From: Tricholomella constricta
Lineage: Eukaryota > Basidiomycota > Agaricomycetes > Agaricales > Lyophyllaceae
NCBI GenBank assembly: GCA_013368375.1
Contig: JAACJP010000010.1
Coordinates: 930,001-994,000, forward strand
Length of the DNA: 64,000 bases
Reading direction: 5' to 3'
The notes beneath the pieces are model-generated. The model saw only the letters and a list, made by a program, of their open reading frames with translations. It made no database searches and had not been told where the DNA came from. A program made the position numbers and the translations under genes. Below are positions 51,387 through 62,644 of this stretch, piece by piece. The first letter of the stretch is position 1; every line of letters begins with the position of its first letter.

Positions 51387-53280
51387 GATGCGCGAAGTGC
51401 ATCCCTTACTGGCTCGAGAAGTCGAGCGAAGGGCGTCGACATCGTCGACATCCGCGGTGCAGGCACCGCAACAGCAACAGATAGCGGGAGCATTACTCCC
51501 ACTACCGACCCCGGGAGAAAGCCGGGTACGGAACCCGGAGAGAGGTTCCCAAAAGAAGGAACCTGTTGGCAAGTATACCTTGCCGGCACCATCCCCTGCA
51601 CCACCCACTACGATGGTGCAGCCCCCATCGCCTCCGCCAAAGGGCAAAGGCAAACAAAAGGCGTCTGACCCGTACGCCGAATTTATGGACGAGTCGGACT
51701 ACGGCGAGTCCTCCGACGACGAGAAACCCGTCAGCAAGAAGAAGGCTGCCGGGCAGAAGCAGCATCGCGAGAATATGGCTCGCAAAGCTGAGAAGGAGGC
51801 GCCGGGATGGATCCCTGAAGAGCTTGGGGTGGTCTTTTTCAACGGCCGCCACGAGCGGGACAACCGCTTCTGGGATATGGTGTCGTGGACAGTATATGTG
51901 TCGTCCGCCCAGAATCGTGCCTTTGCGCTAGGCACAGCAGCTCGCGTCTCAGAGAGCGAGCTAGGGACGGGACAAAACTCCCGTCCCTCAGATGGACGGC
52001 TGTATGCCGTCGCACCACGTGGGTTCCCAATGAACCCCCGTGAAGTTGATCAGCTCTATGAGCTGATCAATAACCGACGCCATGGGGTGAGAAATGAAGA
52101 GCGGGCCGAGGCCTTTATGCTCTTCAGAGAATTCCGTCGGATCACCCTGTTGGTCGCGCCTCACTTGCGCGACCGAGCCATGGCTCGTGCAGCCATGGAC
52201 GAATTCTGAAGCGTCTCACGACCGTTCAGTGAACGGTCACCCATCTGGAATGCCCCGGTCATTAGACGGCCGGGTAAAGCATTCGAATATCGGCATGACA
52301 AGCCAACACGAGGAGCTGGTCTCCCCCAACCCGGCCCAGCTCATGCATTGGATGTCGAACATTGGTGTCGACATATGATTCACCATGGTAAGAACCAATA
52401 TGGAGGTATCGTCATGGACTACCGGTTCCGCGTTCATCGTCGCGGGACCTGGGGATACTTACTGGTGAACGTATTGTCGCCAGTAACTCATAGTATGCGG
52501 GCATGGTTTATGCGAATCTTGGCAACCGTCACCGCACGGCCATACTTCTATGCAGAAGCGGTGGCGGCCCATAACGAGGCCAACCCTGATCGGCCGTTCA
52601 CGCCGATTACCGGACCCGAGGTTATTATCCCTCGGATCCGACCTACCGCTCCCGAAGGGCGGCTGACGGAACAAGGTGTCCTACAACACCTTATTAACTG
52701 TGGTATTCCAATTAGTTGGATAAACCACAGTTATACTTATGGTCTACACTATTTAGACCATAACTACTCTACTGCAGGTCCTCATAAGGACCTGTTCCAC
52801 AATGTTGACGACGATCGCGTGCGTCGACTCGATCAATTGGGCGTGCCACCCGCCATTCCGGAATGGGACGGCTGGTACCATCCTACCACCGACGACATCA
52901 CGTGCATTCAAACGTTAATGCGCTTGGAGTTTCAGAACGAGGGGCTGGATTGTTTATCCAGCGTGGAATGGATGTTTGTGGGTGAAGACCCACATTTCCG
53001 AGAACTCCGTGTTCGGAGAGGGGAGTTTCCCCCTCCGGACCTGCACACTCCCGCTCCATCGGGATCGACGTCTACCAACGTCGAAATGGCGGACCCGGCG
53101 GCACTCACACCTGCCCCCGCGACACCTTCCACAGTCGTGGCAGCTCCAATAGGAGCTACCGAAACCCAAGTGGACCCCGTGTCGGCCCTTACAGGGCCTC
53201 TATCACTGGCAGTGATTACCACTAGCCAGGGTCCGGTGGAATCCAACCCCACCGACCCCGACACAGTGATGGAGTCATAG

Positions 53281-53656
53281 GTCGGGGAGACAACTTAATA
53301 CCCCCGTCAACAAACCGACCTCGACACGCAGGAGGTATTGTCGGGATGACCGCCATTGTCAGGTGCAGACCACCTTACTCCCGAGGAGCAACCCGCAGGT
53401 CGCGTACTCAAATATACGCAACACCGGATGTCCTCAATCCCATGCCACCTCGGGCGGCACTTGGAGGCCGTGTAGTGGAACTATTGTCTCCACTATGTAT
53501 TCGGTCATGAATACCTACCAGTAATACGTATTTCTTTGCAGGCAATATTGGGTGTAGGTCGCCGGGACCTACACCCTCCCTCTTGCCTTAATTTTATTAT
53601 TACTTATTGCATTACTCCCTGGTGAAGATCGCTACTAGTGATCTTAAAGGGGGGTA
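53281..53656 (+). other. 3' untranslated part of element C with polypurine tract
   Basis: No gene is seen. The stretch ends with the polypurine tract AAAGGGGGG (53646-53654) immediately before a TGTAA LTR start, which is the reason for classing the preceding ORF as part of an LTR retroelement. Confidence 0.6.
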
Positions 53657-53877
53657 TGTAAGGGCGCTTACCATCTTATCTACTAATCTGATCTAATCGT
53701 ATCTTATCGACACGATTACGCTATTGTTTGGCAACACCTTCCGGTGTTGCCTATTTAATCCTTTACATTACATAATAAAAGAGTAGACCTTGTACACCTA
53801 TACGTAGCAATCGACAGACTTGTCAAGCTTACGTCTAGCGTGCACAGCAAGGTCCCCAATCTTGTAACTCCATTACA
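53657..53877 (+). repeat. Putative 3' LTR of element C (about 221 bp)
   Basis: It begins TGTAAGGGCGC after a polypurine tract and ends near CCATTACA, giving TGTAA...TTACA termini. Inside is a perfect hairpin GGCAACACC-TTCC-GGTGTTGCC near 53730-53752. No matching 5' LTR was found before 29769, so the borders, especially the right one, are uncertain. Confidence 0.5.
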
Positions 53878-54261
53878 AGGCTGCCGCGCAGTAGGCGCAG
53901 GAGCAGGAGCAGGTGTCCCAGCATTCATAGTGACAGCCGCACCTATGTCGACAGTCCCAGCGGACGTGGGCATGAAGAGGGCAGGGGCGGAGGCAAGAGG
54001 ACTGGAGACAGGTTGAGAAGCCGAGGGCGAGGGTAGAGCTGCAGTGGCTCGGATGGCGGTGGGGTGAGCGTCCAAGGGAACGATAGGTGGAAGCTCAGGA
54101 AGGGAGATATCAGGTAAAGTATGAGGAGACATGGCCTCATGATCATCGTCGTCGTTGTCCTCAGCGGACAGAACAGAGTCAGGGAAGGACATGGTGCACA
54201 GGTGTGAGGTGCAGAGGGGAGAGAGTGAGACAGAGGAGGGAAAGGTGTCGGAGACGTGCAT
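53878..54261 (-). pseudogene. Truncated minus-strand ORF abutting element C
   Basis: A minus-strand frame starts at ATG 54261, with a second candidate at about 54192 (MSFPDSVLSAEDNDDDD). It is acidic and Pro/Ala/Ser-rich (SLPELPPIVPLDAHP, PSPSASQPVSSPLASAP) and runs into the element C LTR at 53877. It could be the first exon of a gene, or of another retroelement ORF, disrupted by that insertion. The family was not recognised. Confidence 0.35.
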
Positions 54262-55928
54262 GACGTCACAAGTGGCGCGGCAGGCGCGGCAGGCGCAGCC
54301 GGCGGTACGCCGGCGGCATGGGGCCAGCGCATAAGCCGGTGTGTAGGTAGGGAATACAGTGTGTGTACGGTTTTGAGACTGGACACGGCGACATGGCGCA
54401 TTGCGCGGTGTGAACCTCTTAACATGAGGCGGTTTGCAGTGGACGATGCCGTTTGTGGGGAAGTTAGGTTCTGAATCCCATTGTAAATGCCATTGGGGCG
54501 TCTGAATACGGTGTAGTACAATAGCAAATCAAGGAACTCGATGTAGTATGTGTAATACAATATAGTGTGGTGTGAGAGAGCGATAACAGGGTAATAGTGG
54601 CGAGGGCAGGGAACAAGACAGCACGGGGAGAAAGGAAAAAAAAACGAAAGGAGATGGGGGCTCGTTATAAAGGACCCCGTTGTTTAGGGCAGCCACGGAA
54701 TCAAAATCCCGTGACGACCGGGCACGGGCGTACAGCCGGAGCCTAGCGGGAGTCAGGACCGGAGTCCGGGAAAAGGGCATGAGTCAGGCATAGACTGTGT
54801 CATTGTGTGGGTATCAGTAAGCGTGGCCCGTGCGCGGGGCGCAAGGAAGGAGGGAAAGTGGCCATCAATGGATGGGGCGCGAGGAAGGAAGGAAAGTGGC
54901 CATCGATGGATAATGGACATCGATGGAGATGGCTAGAACGGTGTGAAGGCTGAACAGGGAAAGGGTGAAGAGGGAATTAGATGGCGGAAGGAGAGTACGG
55001 GGGGGTGTGGTTGGAGGTATGTCCGGCGCTGGAGCGGAGTGTTGGTAGGGGCCGAAGGGATGGGGATAGCAGGTGACGTTGCATAGCGGAAGGGGCATGC
55101 GGTCGACAGCCTCTGCCGGCGCTGTTGTAAGGGCTACGTCGCAATGCGTGTCTTACGCGCAAGAGACTTCCCGAGAAGCTCTGAGTGGATAGGGCTACGC
55201 CTGTTGCGTGCATGTCGCACTGCAAAGACTTCCCTCTATGATATTAAGCTCTGCGAGTGACATACAGAGCGGGGACTTCGAAAGGAGATGGGGGCGAGGG
55301 CTCCTGCATGTTGAAGTTCGGGGGGGTGTGGTGATGTCTGGATCATGGTTGGATATGGCCGTCGAGATTGCACGCAAGCGTCATCCGCGTCAAGGAAAGC
55401 TGGCTCGGAACGTCTACAGCGACGGTCGCTGACTCGACCCCAGATATATCAGCCGACATAACCAGGGCCTCAAGTTGCATGCATCATGCATGACGCGACG
55501 TTCGAGATCACGGAATCCGAATGCAGGCGCTAAAGTTAAATCTGGTCAGATACCAGTGATAGTTGGGGTGGGGTGGGGGGTCGACATTGGTCGCATCTGC
55601 CATTACCCACCATGTTCAACTTTGAACGCGGCGATAGTACATACTCACTGAGGCAGCCCGGGCCATGCTAGCAGAACAAAAGTCCACGAGGTAAAAGAGG
55701 GGCAGGCACCTTGAACCTGAGCAGCCACGAGGGTTGACGAGGCGATCCATGAGACCTCTCAGTGACTCAACTGAAAGCGACTAAGAGCAATGTCAATGCA
55801 CCTTGCTGTTGGACTGAAAGATAGCCGCATTGGATCGTCATGGTCATGCCGCACGCGTCTCGCGTCTCGCGTCCCGACTCCCGAGCCCCAGGCCCCTTTT
55901 TGATTCAGAATCCAGAACCTCAACCACC
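54262..55928. other. Gene-free region, probably retroelement remnants and upstream sequence of family copy 2
   Basis: No gene is supported. The left part has GC-rich triplet repeats (GGCAGGCGCGGCAGGCGCAG) and short imperfect repeats (GAAAGTGGCCATC at 54854-54866 and 54891-54903). From about 55495 to 55928 the sequence is similar to that upstream of family copy 3 (58247-58621), showing that promoter and gene were duplicated together. Confidence 0.55.
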
Positions 55929-56372
55929 ATGCCCGCCGTGCCCCTCCCAAACCCTGCCGCCAACACCCCCCTCCCTCCCGAGCCGCAAGACCCCGCTTCT
56001 CTCGAGGACATCGCAAATGCTGTTGCATACAATAAGAGGGTACTTGCCAGTCACGGTATGTATTTGAACCCGCAAACCGGCATCCATTTCCATGTCCATG
56101 TCCATGTCTCGCTTTTTCTTTCTCATCGCGCCGTCCACTGGCAGAGGCAGGCGTAGCCACTAAGGAACAGGTCGGAGCAGGAGCCGTTTACGAAGCTGCA
56201 CTTATCGTGCAGAATGCTGCTGCCCGTATGTTATTATCTGTGTAAACTCTACTGGCCCCTCAATTGACTTAGATATGTATTATCGACAGCTGTACCACCG
56301 CCGTGGTTCGCACCAGCCCTAGCTGCAGCCTTAGCTCCATTGACGTGCACCGCTCAGACTCTTGATTGGTGA
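55929..56372 (+). pseudogene. Copy 2 of the Agaricomycete PPWFAP/THN-GDG small gene family, 3' truncated
   Basis: Exons 1 (55929-56055) and 2 (56145-56225) have exactly the lengths of those in the intact copy 3, with the same phases: start MPAVPLPNPAANTP, QDPASLEDIANAVAYN, and VATKEQVGAGAVYEAAL. Exon 3 starts at 56290 with VPPPWFAPALAAALAPL, then loses similarity and stops at TGA 56370-56372. The THN-x2-GDG and HNLPxLxNV exons are absent. The first half is well conserved, so truncation is probably recent. A shortened protein of about 98 residues could still be made. Confidence 0.75.
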
Positions 56373-57324
56373 ACTAACATCCATCACGTTCATGACGCTC
56401 GGCCTCTTATCCCATCTCACTGTCGGAACTTTTGTTTGAGCTCCAAGTTTGTCGTCTGAGCGGCTAGGACTTGTCGTTCCAGATTTGCGTGGGCTGTAGT
56501 AGACGGAAAGACTGGACCGTTCTGCCATGTATGCCCTTGGGGCCTAAGAGGCGAAGGTTAAGATGGAGAATTTTACGGAAAGAGAGAGGCGTGCGAGGCC
56601 TCAGATCTCAGACCTCGAGAGGGCTTACACGAGAAGTAGAAATGACCAACGCCTGATCGGATCGTTAGGGAGACGTTGAGCGTCTCACTTAGAAATATAT
56701 GGAAGGAGGCCTCGGCGACGAGGGCTTACATGAGGGAGTAAGAGAAACAGAATATCGTATCCAGCAACGTAATGAGATTTATAAGACTGTTAGTAACGAA
56801 ACAAGATAATGAACATCACAATACACACCTAATAGATAGGAGATTCTGCTCCTGAATGGTCCGACCCAGTTGCAAATCTCTTTGTCATGTCGAGCGCATG
56901 AAAACATCGCACAACCCACGGAGGCGCAGGTGACGTCTGGTGGAATACGGCAACGGCCTATCTAGCCAACTGATCAAACCGATCATTAGCGCCTAGTCAC
57001 ACTGAGGTTTGTGAACTACTTACCTTACATGTTTGGCGCGGGGTCGTGATTTTGATAGTAGTATCTCGGTAGAAGTGGAAAGGCTTGAAACGGATCTATG
57101 GGTGCAAGACCACACTCGTTGCTAGTGGGCGATTGGCTCACCAAGTCATTATGGGCGATGTCGATGGTACCTTTGTGCACTAGAGAACCGAGCCATTCAG
57201 ATAAGAGAAATTAATGAAGTTGACGGGCTTTGAGCGAAATTCTAGGAAGTGGTGCTTTAGGGCACTGGCAGGTTGGGTGAGACAGAGACCATCGGAGTTC
57301 GAAAATTCACGACCATTGACTGTC
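56373..57324. other. Intergenic region, no gene seen
   Basis: Both strands hold only short open frames. The break in similarity with copy 3 begins here, so it may contain the edge of an insertion or deletion. Imperfect repeats (GAGGGCTTACACGAGA near 56622, GAGGGCTTACATGAG near 56720) hint at old mobile DNA. Confidence 0.45.
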
Positions 57325-58217
57325 ATGGCAGACCCGCAGGATGGCTATCTTGACAATGTCTTCGACGTCTTGGACGCACATTTGCACCCTTGCATCCTGA
57401 TGGGCCGTTCTGCTTTACTGTGGATGGGTGTGGGAGTCTTGCAGAGCTCTGTGAGTCAACATCGTATTGCGGCGTTCTCAGGCTGATGGAAACTAAGCAC
57501 TTCGATCTCCTGATCCGCAACAGTCAAATTGCTGTGATTGCTGAAGACATACCAAGCACAGGAAACTGGGAAGAGGTTCCTCTTGTCCGTACTTATGGGG
57601 AGGATTATCTACAACCACCACCCCGCGTCTTCGAGCGAAAGGATGGCACCTTCTCTGTCAAAGTATGGAGTGAAGAAGCTGCACGCCTCCTAGTCGACCC
57701 TCCTACTGACAAGCGCGTCAGCAATGGGCATTTCTTAATCAAGGCCCCGTGCTGCGAGGTGCTCAGTCCTGTTCTGCTTGAATCGGATATGCACCCTGGC
57801 CCCGAGATTTCTGCACACAAGCCAAGTTTGCTGACTACGCCTAACGTTCGCTTCCTGCCTCTTACTCGTATCCGCTCTCAATCAGCCAGCCGTAAGCCGC
57901 AATCCATGGTGTACATTCCTACAATCTCAAGGTACCTGGATGCACTTCTTGCACAATGCCGCTGGTTAGAAGAAAATGTGCGCCGTGCATCGTGCTTACC
58001 CGGACCAGCCGCGGACGTGAGCTACTTAATACGGTACCTGTTTTTGGAGATGCCAACCCAAAGAAAGAAGATATTGCCGTTACTAGGAAGCAAGTCAAAG
58101 AACATGATGGAGGAGATTTTGGATCAGTACAAGAGGACGTACAAACCCAGGTACAGGGCCAAATTAATAGAGGGAAGTGGTGGTGAGGTGGTGAGAGTTA
58201 TCGAAACGATACAGTAA
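57325..58217 (+). CDS. Unrecognised protein, possibly nucleotidyltransferase-fold-like fungal family
   Basis: Exons 57325-57450 and 57498-58217, with a 47-base intron in phase 0, give 281 residues. The start MADPQDGYLDNVFDVLD is followed by LMGRSALLWMGVGVLQSSHFDLLIRNSQI. A G-x-S-A-L segment followed by a strand with D-x-L/V-I recalls fungal families with a nucleotidyltransferase-like N-terminal fold, but this is weak and from memory. Later parts are VKVWSEEAARLLVDPPTDKR, VYIPTISRYLDALLAQ and a charged C-terminal helix (MMEEILDQYKRTYKPRYRAKL). No signal peptide or membrane segment is seen. It sits between two copies of an unrelated small gene family. The coding call is good; the function is unknown. 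Confidence 0.65.
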
Positions 58218-58621
58218 GGTTCGTCGTCTGTTATCTCGTCGCACTGGGCATGCATCATGCGTGGCGCCATTCACAGTTAAAACTGGTCAGGATGCCGTGA
58301 TGGTGGTCGATCTTCGCATCCGCCATTACCATGTTCATACAAGTCACAGTGCGCATCTTTGAACTCGGCGATAGTTAGTACTCAAGGCAGCCACTGGCAT
58401 GGCTAGCAAAACAAAGGTCCAGGGGTTAAAGAGGGGCGGGCACCTTTAAACCTGAGCCTAGCGATTGAGAGCAATGTCAATGCACCGTGCCGTTAAAATG
58501 GAATGAAAGATAGCGGCATAGATTACTATTGATTGCATCGTCACGGTCATGCACGCGTCACGCGTCGCGCTTCCCGCGTCCCAAGCCCCGCTTCGATTCA
58601 GAATTTAGAACCTCAACCACC

Positions 58622-59362
58622 ATGCCCGTGCCACTCCCAAACCCGCCTGCAGCCAACACCCCACTCCCTCCCCAGCCGCAAGAGCCCCCCACCCGTGAGG
58701 ATATTGCAAATGCAATCACATACAATGAGAAAGTACTTGTCGGTCATGGTATGTCACTGCTTATTCATTTTCATGTCTCACGTCTGATCATTGCGTCCAG
58801 AGGCAGGTGTAGCTTCTGAGGATCAGGTCAGAGCGGGAGCTGCTTATGAAGCTGCCCTTATCGCACAGAATGCTGGTGACAGTATGATATTCTCTGTGTG
58901 ACTCCATTGGCCCCTAAGTTGACCATATCAGCTGTACCACCACCATGGTTTGCACCAGCCATGGCTTCATTGACACGAATCGCTCGAAATTTATGTATTG
59001 TATGTAACAGTTTACCTGCCATGCCATATGTCTCTAACGTTAGAACTAGACCCACAACTGTCTTGCTGGTGATGGGCGTGTCCGCCGTTTCGAGGTCATT
59101 CCATTTCACGATGGAACATTGCCGACAGACCCTCCGGTGTGTGTTCTATCTCCTATCTCATTTTGCATGTTCGCATACTAAATTCTCTCTCTTCTGTTGT
59201 CAGCACAACCTGCCCCCTCTTGTAAATGTGGCAGCTATCAATGCATTGACTGGGCCACAAGCCACCGCATATCTACGAGGCTATGGACGACCCATTCCTC
59301 GTTCTGTTGCAACTCGCCGAAGAGCCATTCGTGACACGGTCGGCTGTACTGCTGAATCATGA
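58622..59362 (+). CDS. Intact copy 3 of the Agaricomycete PPWFAP/THN-GDG small gene family
   Basis: Five exons, 58622-58748, 58801-58881, 58932-58999, 59050-59136 and 59204-59362, total 522 bases, 173 residues. Landmarks in order: MPVPLPNPPAANTP with a proline-rich linker, EDIANAITYN, EDQVRAGAAYEAAL, VPPPWFAP, THNCLAGDG, a VIPFHDGTLPTDPP strand-turn, and the C-terminal HNLPPLVNVAAINALTG, AYLRGYG, RRAIRDTVGC. I recognise this as a family widespread and multi-copy in Agaricomycetes without known function. There is no signal peptide or membrane segment, so it is probably cytosolic or nuclear. The exon 4 acceptor at 59048-59049 was chosen because the earlier AG gives a stop. Confidence 0.8.
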
Positions 59363-59698
59363 TTATCTTACCAGTTCTGGAGAGTTCAAACTTGAATAAA
59401 ATTGTAATCTATGTCTCAAAATGTATTTACAGTAAGTTACATGTAACAAAACAAGCAGTCAACACTTTATTTCATTACGGTGAAAAAATATGTTGTATGT
59501 GTACTCTCACACCACTTCAACACTATCCCCGGGTTTGTAGCATGGCGAAAAGTGGACCACAATTGCAAGGTCATAATTAAATCTACAACAGGTGCCACTA
59601 CATAGACAAGTACATGTACACGTACATAAGTAATCAGTGCATTACAGAAGCACGAAATACCCTACTGGTGAAAACCCAAAACCCAAGGGCCTATTCAC

Positions 59699-62586
59699 TC
59701 ACACTCGTGAGGTCTGGCAAGCCCTCGCCCTCGCCTCGCGCCACGGCGCCCATGCCCAAATTTCGCCCCGCGTCTCCCAAAAACGCTTCACCCGCCCCAT
59801 CCCGACCCCCACAGCAACCGCAACACCCCCCTCGCCCACTCTGAACCACCGCCGTCGCCACCCAAACTCCGTCTCCTCCCACGCCATCCAGATACACCAC
59901 ACAATCAGGACACACACCATCGCCGCCGCGAGCCCTACGACGGCGCGGGTCACTGCGGAGGATACTTGGAAGCACATCAGGAGGAAGGCGATTAGGAAGG
60001 TGCCCATCCTGTGGAGATGCCGTTAGGTTTCGGAGGCCAAAAGAAAAAGAAAAAAGGAGGGGGGCGTACCCCCATGTGAGCAGCGCATATGGGAGGCTGT
60101 ATAGGCTCGCTAGGACCTCGAAGCCTCGCACGGGGTGTTCCCGCTTTTTTAGGTATTGGCTCTGTCCAATCAAAGAAAGGAGAAACTGGTGAGCGGGGTG
60201 CCACGACGCGTCGACAAGAGAGAGAGGCGGGGGAGGAAGAAGGCATACTCACAAACTCCCCGACCGTGGCGCGTTCCTTGGTCTTGTGCTGCCGGACAAG
60301 GAGCAGCGCGAGCATCATGCTGGAGAAGCTGGTGACCACCGACAGGTAGCTCGCGATTTGTGCTGCAGACCGGGTGGGGAGGACGTCGTCCCTGTTGTTG
60401 GACGGGTCGTTCGAGGGGATCGCGAGGAAGGCCACATTTGCGTTCAAAAGTATGGAAGCCTGCGTGTAATCATATACATATATATGGTCATTTCTATTGT
60501 GGCTCTATGAAAGGAGAGAAGAGAGCAACGCACTTGAACGATGTGCTCGCCCCACTGAGTGTTCAGTTTCGAGAAAAACTCCGCACAGCGGGCCTTGAGT
60601 GTGAGCTTATCTACCCAGAGCTCTTCTATGGAGTTCAAATGGACGTTTGGGGCCGCGAACAAGACCAGGGACAGTGTTTTGATGAGCCACGTACGGGGCC
60701 GTTTTGGGTGTCCGTGTATCGACTGCGACCGGTTCAGACGTGCTCCGTATTGTCCATGAAAATTCAGAAACTGGTCGCGGACTAAAGGAGGGGGTGAAGA
60801 GTTGGTTAACATGGACCATAGCGGGGAACTAAGACGTACCGAGCATTGACATAAATCTGCCGACGCACCAACTGGATTTGGGGAGCATCTTTTGCTCTAG
60901 GGGGGAGGTGGGGGTGGGGACATCAGCATCACGATGGACTGATGCTCAGAATTGAGCACGACTGACTCGATGCGCATTCGATGATATCCGCCATTTCCTT
61001 GAGATCGTCCGTTGTGTGGTTCACAGTCGTCTGCTTGCTCGTTTGCACATCTGGAGCACCACGGCAAGGCGCGGGATTAGCGTCAACTTCTACAGTCCAC
61101 AGACAAAAGACATGTCCCTGGCATCACCTGTCCGAGCATCTGTTATCATCATCATCGCGTGCTCAAAGGTCTGAGAGGTTGGCTTGTTGACATGGGGAAA
61201 GAGATCCCAATGGGACCTGAGGCACTAAGTACACAGACAAGATCAAGATGAGCCATGACTGCACCCACCAGTATTGGTATTCCAGGTATAGCTCTGAAAC
61301 CAAATGTATTGAGCTCAGGACTCTCGAATCATAAAGCTGCGGAAAATCTCACTGATATGCGTGGGGTGCAGATCTCCCATGACTTCGCTCAAAAAATTCG
61401 AAATGTCGTGTTTCTCTAACCAGAATACACTCCGTGTTGATGCGCACGCATAGTAATACCCACACCAGAATGTACCGTCCTCGTCCGTGAATTCGAGCAC
61501 GAGCCACGTATCAAGAGGCTGGCACAAGTTCTTTGATCGAGTGAAATCATCGAACTGCTCGATAAAGCCATTGAGCGCCGACATTTCCTTGGGGTCCCAG
61601 AGCCAGTTTTCCGTGACGATCCTCTAACGTCTCCGGTCAGCAGTCAAAATTGAGGCGAAGGGCTTTCGAACCTTTTCTGCGTGGTAGAAGTAGGGTTGCC
61701 CTTCAGGGTGCGTGATCTGTGCCCAGCCACAAGGCAGTTCGCCGCTTCAAGAGCATTAGACATTCGTCAACACGGCGAGATTCTCTAAAAGCTCACAGGG
61801 AGAACGATTTTTGTGCCGGGTCAAGCTCGAATTCAACTTCCTTGTCAGCGCTATGATCGCGAATCAGATGTGGTCAGCTAGCGGGTACGACCAATACGAG
61901 ACCTACATCTTTCTCTCCCGTTTATATCGGGGCACTTTGGTCGGCATGAGTGGGTAGATAACGTCGGAAATGCCATCGGAGAGATCCGTGCTGCCGAAAG
62001 CTCCAGGATGAGCGACACCGCTTTCGTCGTGTTGGAGAGATTGTGCGCCGGGGAGGACGAGAGAAAAGCGGGATCCATTGACGCCAGGTGGCTGCAGGAA
62101 TATCTGCTGTGATATGTCGTTTACGGAAACGGAGGCCAAGGTGGCCGAGTCGCCGCCCCGGGAAAGGCTACGCTCGAAATGGTGATGGTCCAGTCCGTCC
62201 TCGGATGCGATGGATTCTGGTGGTGAGATGACATGCAAAGGGATCTCGGTCGAACAGGTCTCGACGTCCCTTGGAGATGTGATATAGGGAAAGGAACTTA
62301 TCGAACTATGGTGCGATGGTGTGTAGGCTACGGGGAGGGACATATTTGATTGAACGATGGATGATCTGTCGGCGTGTCTCGTTTCGAGATCGCGGCAACT
62401 TGAAGGTAGCTGTCGGGGCGAAACAAAAGAGCTAAGACGAGTGCCCATGTAGGATGCACGTTTTCGTGCAGAGCGCCAAATAATTTTCCAGAACTGACGG
62501 AAGTATTGAAGGAAAGGCTTGAAGGACACATGACGAAGAGCCCGCGAAAGAAACACGAGAAGAGGAGGGAGGGTCATCGTTGGCAT
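59699..62586 (-). CDS. WW-like domain protein with C-terminal membrane segments
   Basis: Twelve exons on the minus strand (61907-62586, 61797-61850, 61672-61744, 61353-61623, 61269-61293, 61128-61216, 60967-61050, 60840-60896, 60534-60781, 60253-60459, 60070-60161, 59699-60008) total 2190 bases, 729 residues. The first exon has a hydrophobic start and a Ser/His-rich disordered region. Exons 3-4 encode a WW-like module (GELPCGWAQITHPEGQPYFYH). A conserved middle follows (DTWLVLEF, WCGYYYA, SVFWLEKHD, LYLEYQYWSHWDLFPH). The second half has RFMSMLVRDQFLNFHGQYGARL and WGEHIVQASILLNANVAFLAIP, then membrane segments (SYLSVVTSFSSMMLALLLV, SLYSLPYALLTWG, MGTFLIAFLLMCFQV, VVGLAAAMVCVLIVWCIWMAW). The architecture matches a fungal family without proven function, probably in internal membranes. 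Several ORF pieces here look separate until spliced; every junction keeps phase. Confidence 0.82.
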
Positions 62587-62635
62587 TCCAGCTCATGAGA
62601 GGCGATGCGCAAAGTGCTGTTGTCCAGAAGGTGCC

Positions 62636-62644
62636 TTATATATG
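62636..62644 (-). promoter_or_regulatory. Probable TATA box of the WW-like/membrane protein gene
   Basis: On the minus strand ATATATAA stands about 50 bases before the start codon at 62586. The rest of 62645-63310 is a shared divergent promoter region between this gene and the acetyltransferase gene, with no ORF. Confidence 0.4.

Larger units (their letters stand above)
29769..53280 (+). pseudogene. Element C large ORF, interrupted by elements A and B and one stop codon
   Basis: Three separated pieces are in one reading frame: 29769-29821, about 40306-40811 and about 51392-53280. The first starts at ATG 29769 (MYPTAGANSS) and continues after element A as DSRTDYQNMASGSS. The middle piece is rich in Pro, Gln and Gly with repeated GHMSQxPHQGQ units. 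The last piece has a charged linker (PPKGKGKQKASDPY), then WIPEELGVVFFNGRHERDNRFWDMVSW, and after an in-frame TGA at 52207-52209 goes on as ALDVEHWCRHMIHHG and VMDYRFRVHRRGTWGYLL to 53280. The two C-terminal modules belong to an abundant Agaricomycete family without known function. A polypurine tract and a putative LTR follow, so I infer a Gag-like protein of an LTR element. Confidence 0.65.

Noticed and set aside
60444..60812. A separate small minus-strand gene, and likewise the ORF at 61315-61584
   Set aside because: Splice signals and phases join both into one 12-exon gene (59699-62586) whose order of motifs matches a single known family architecture.
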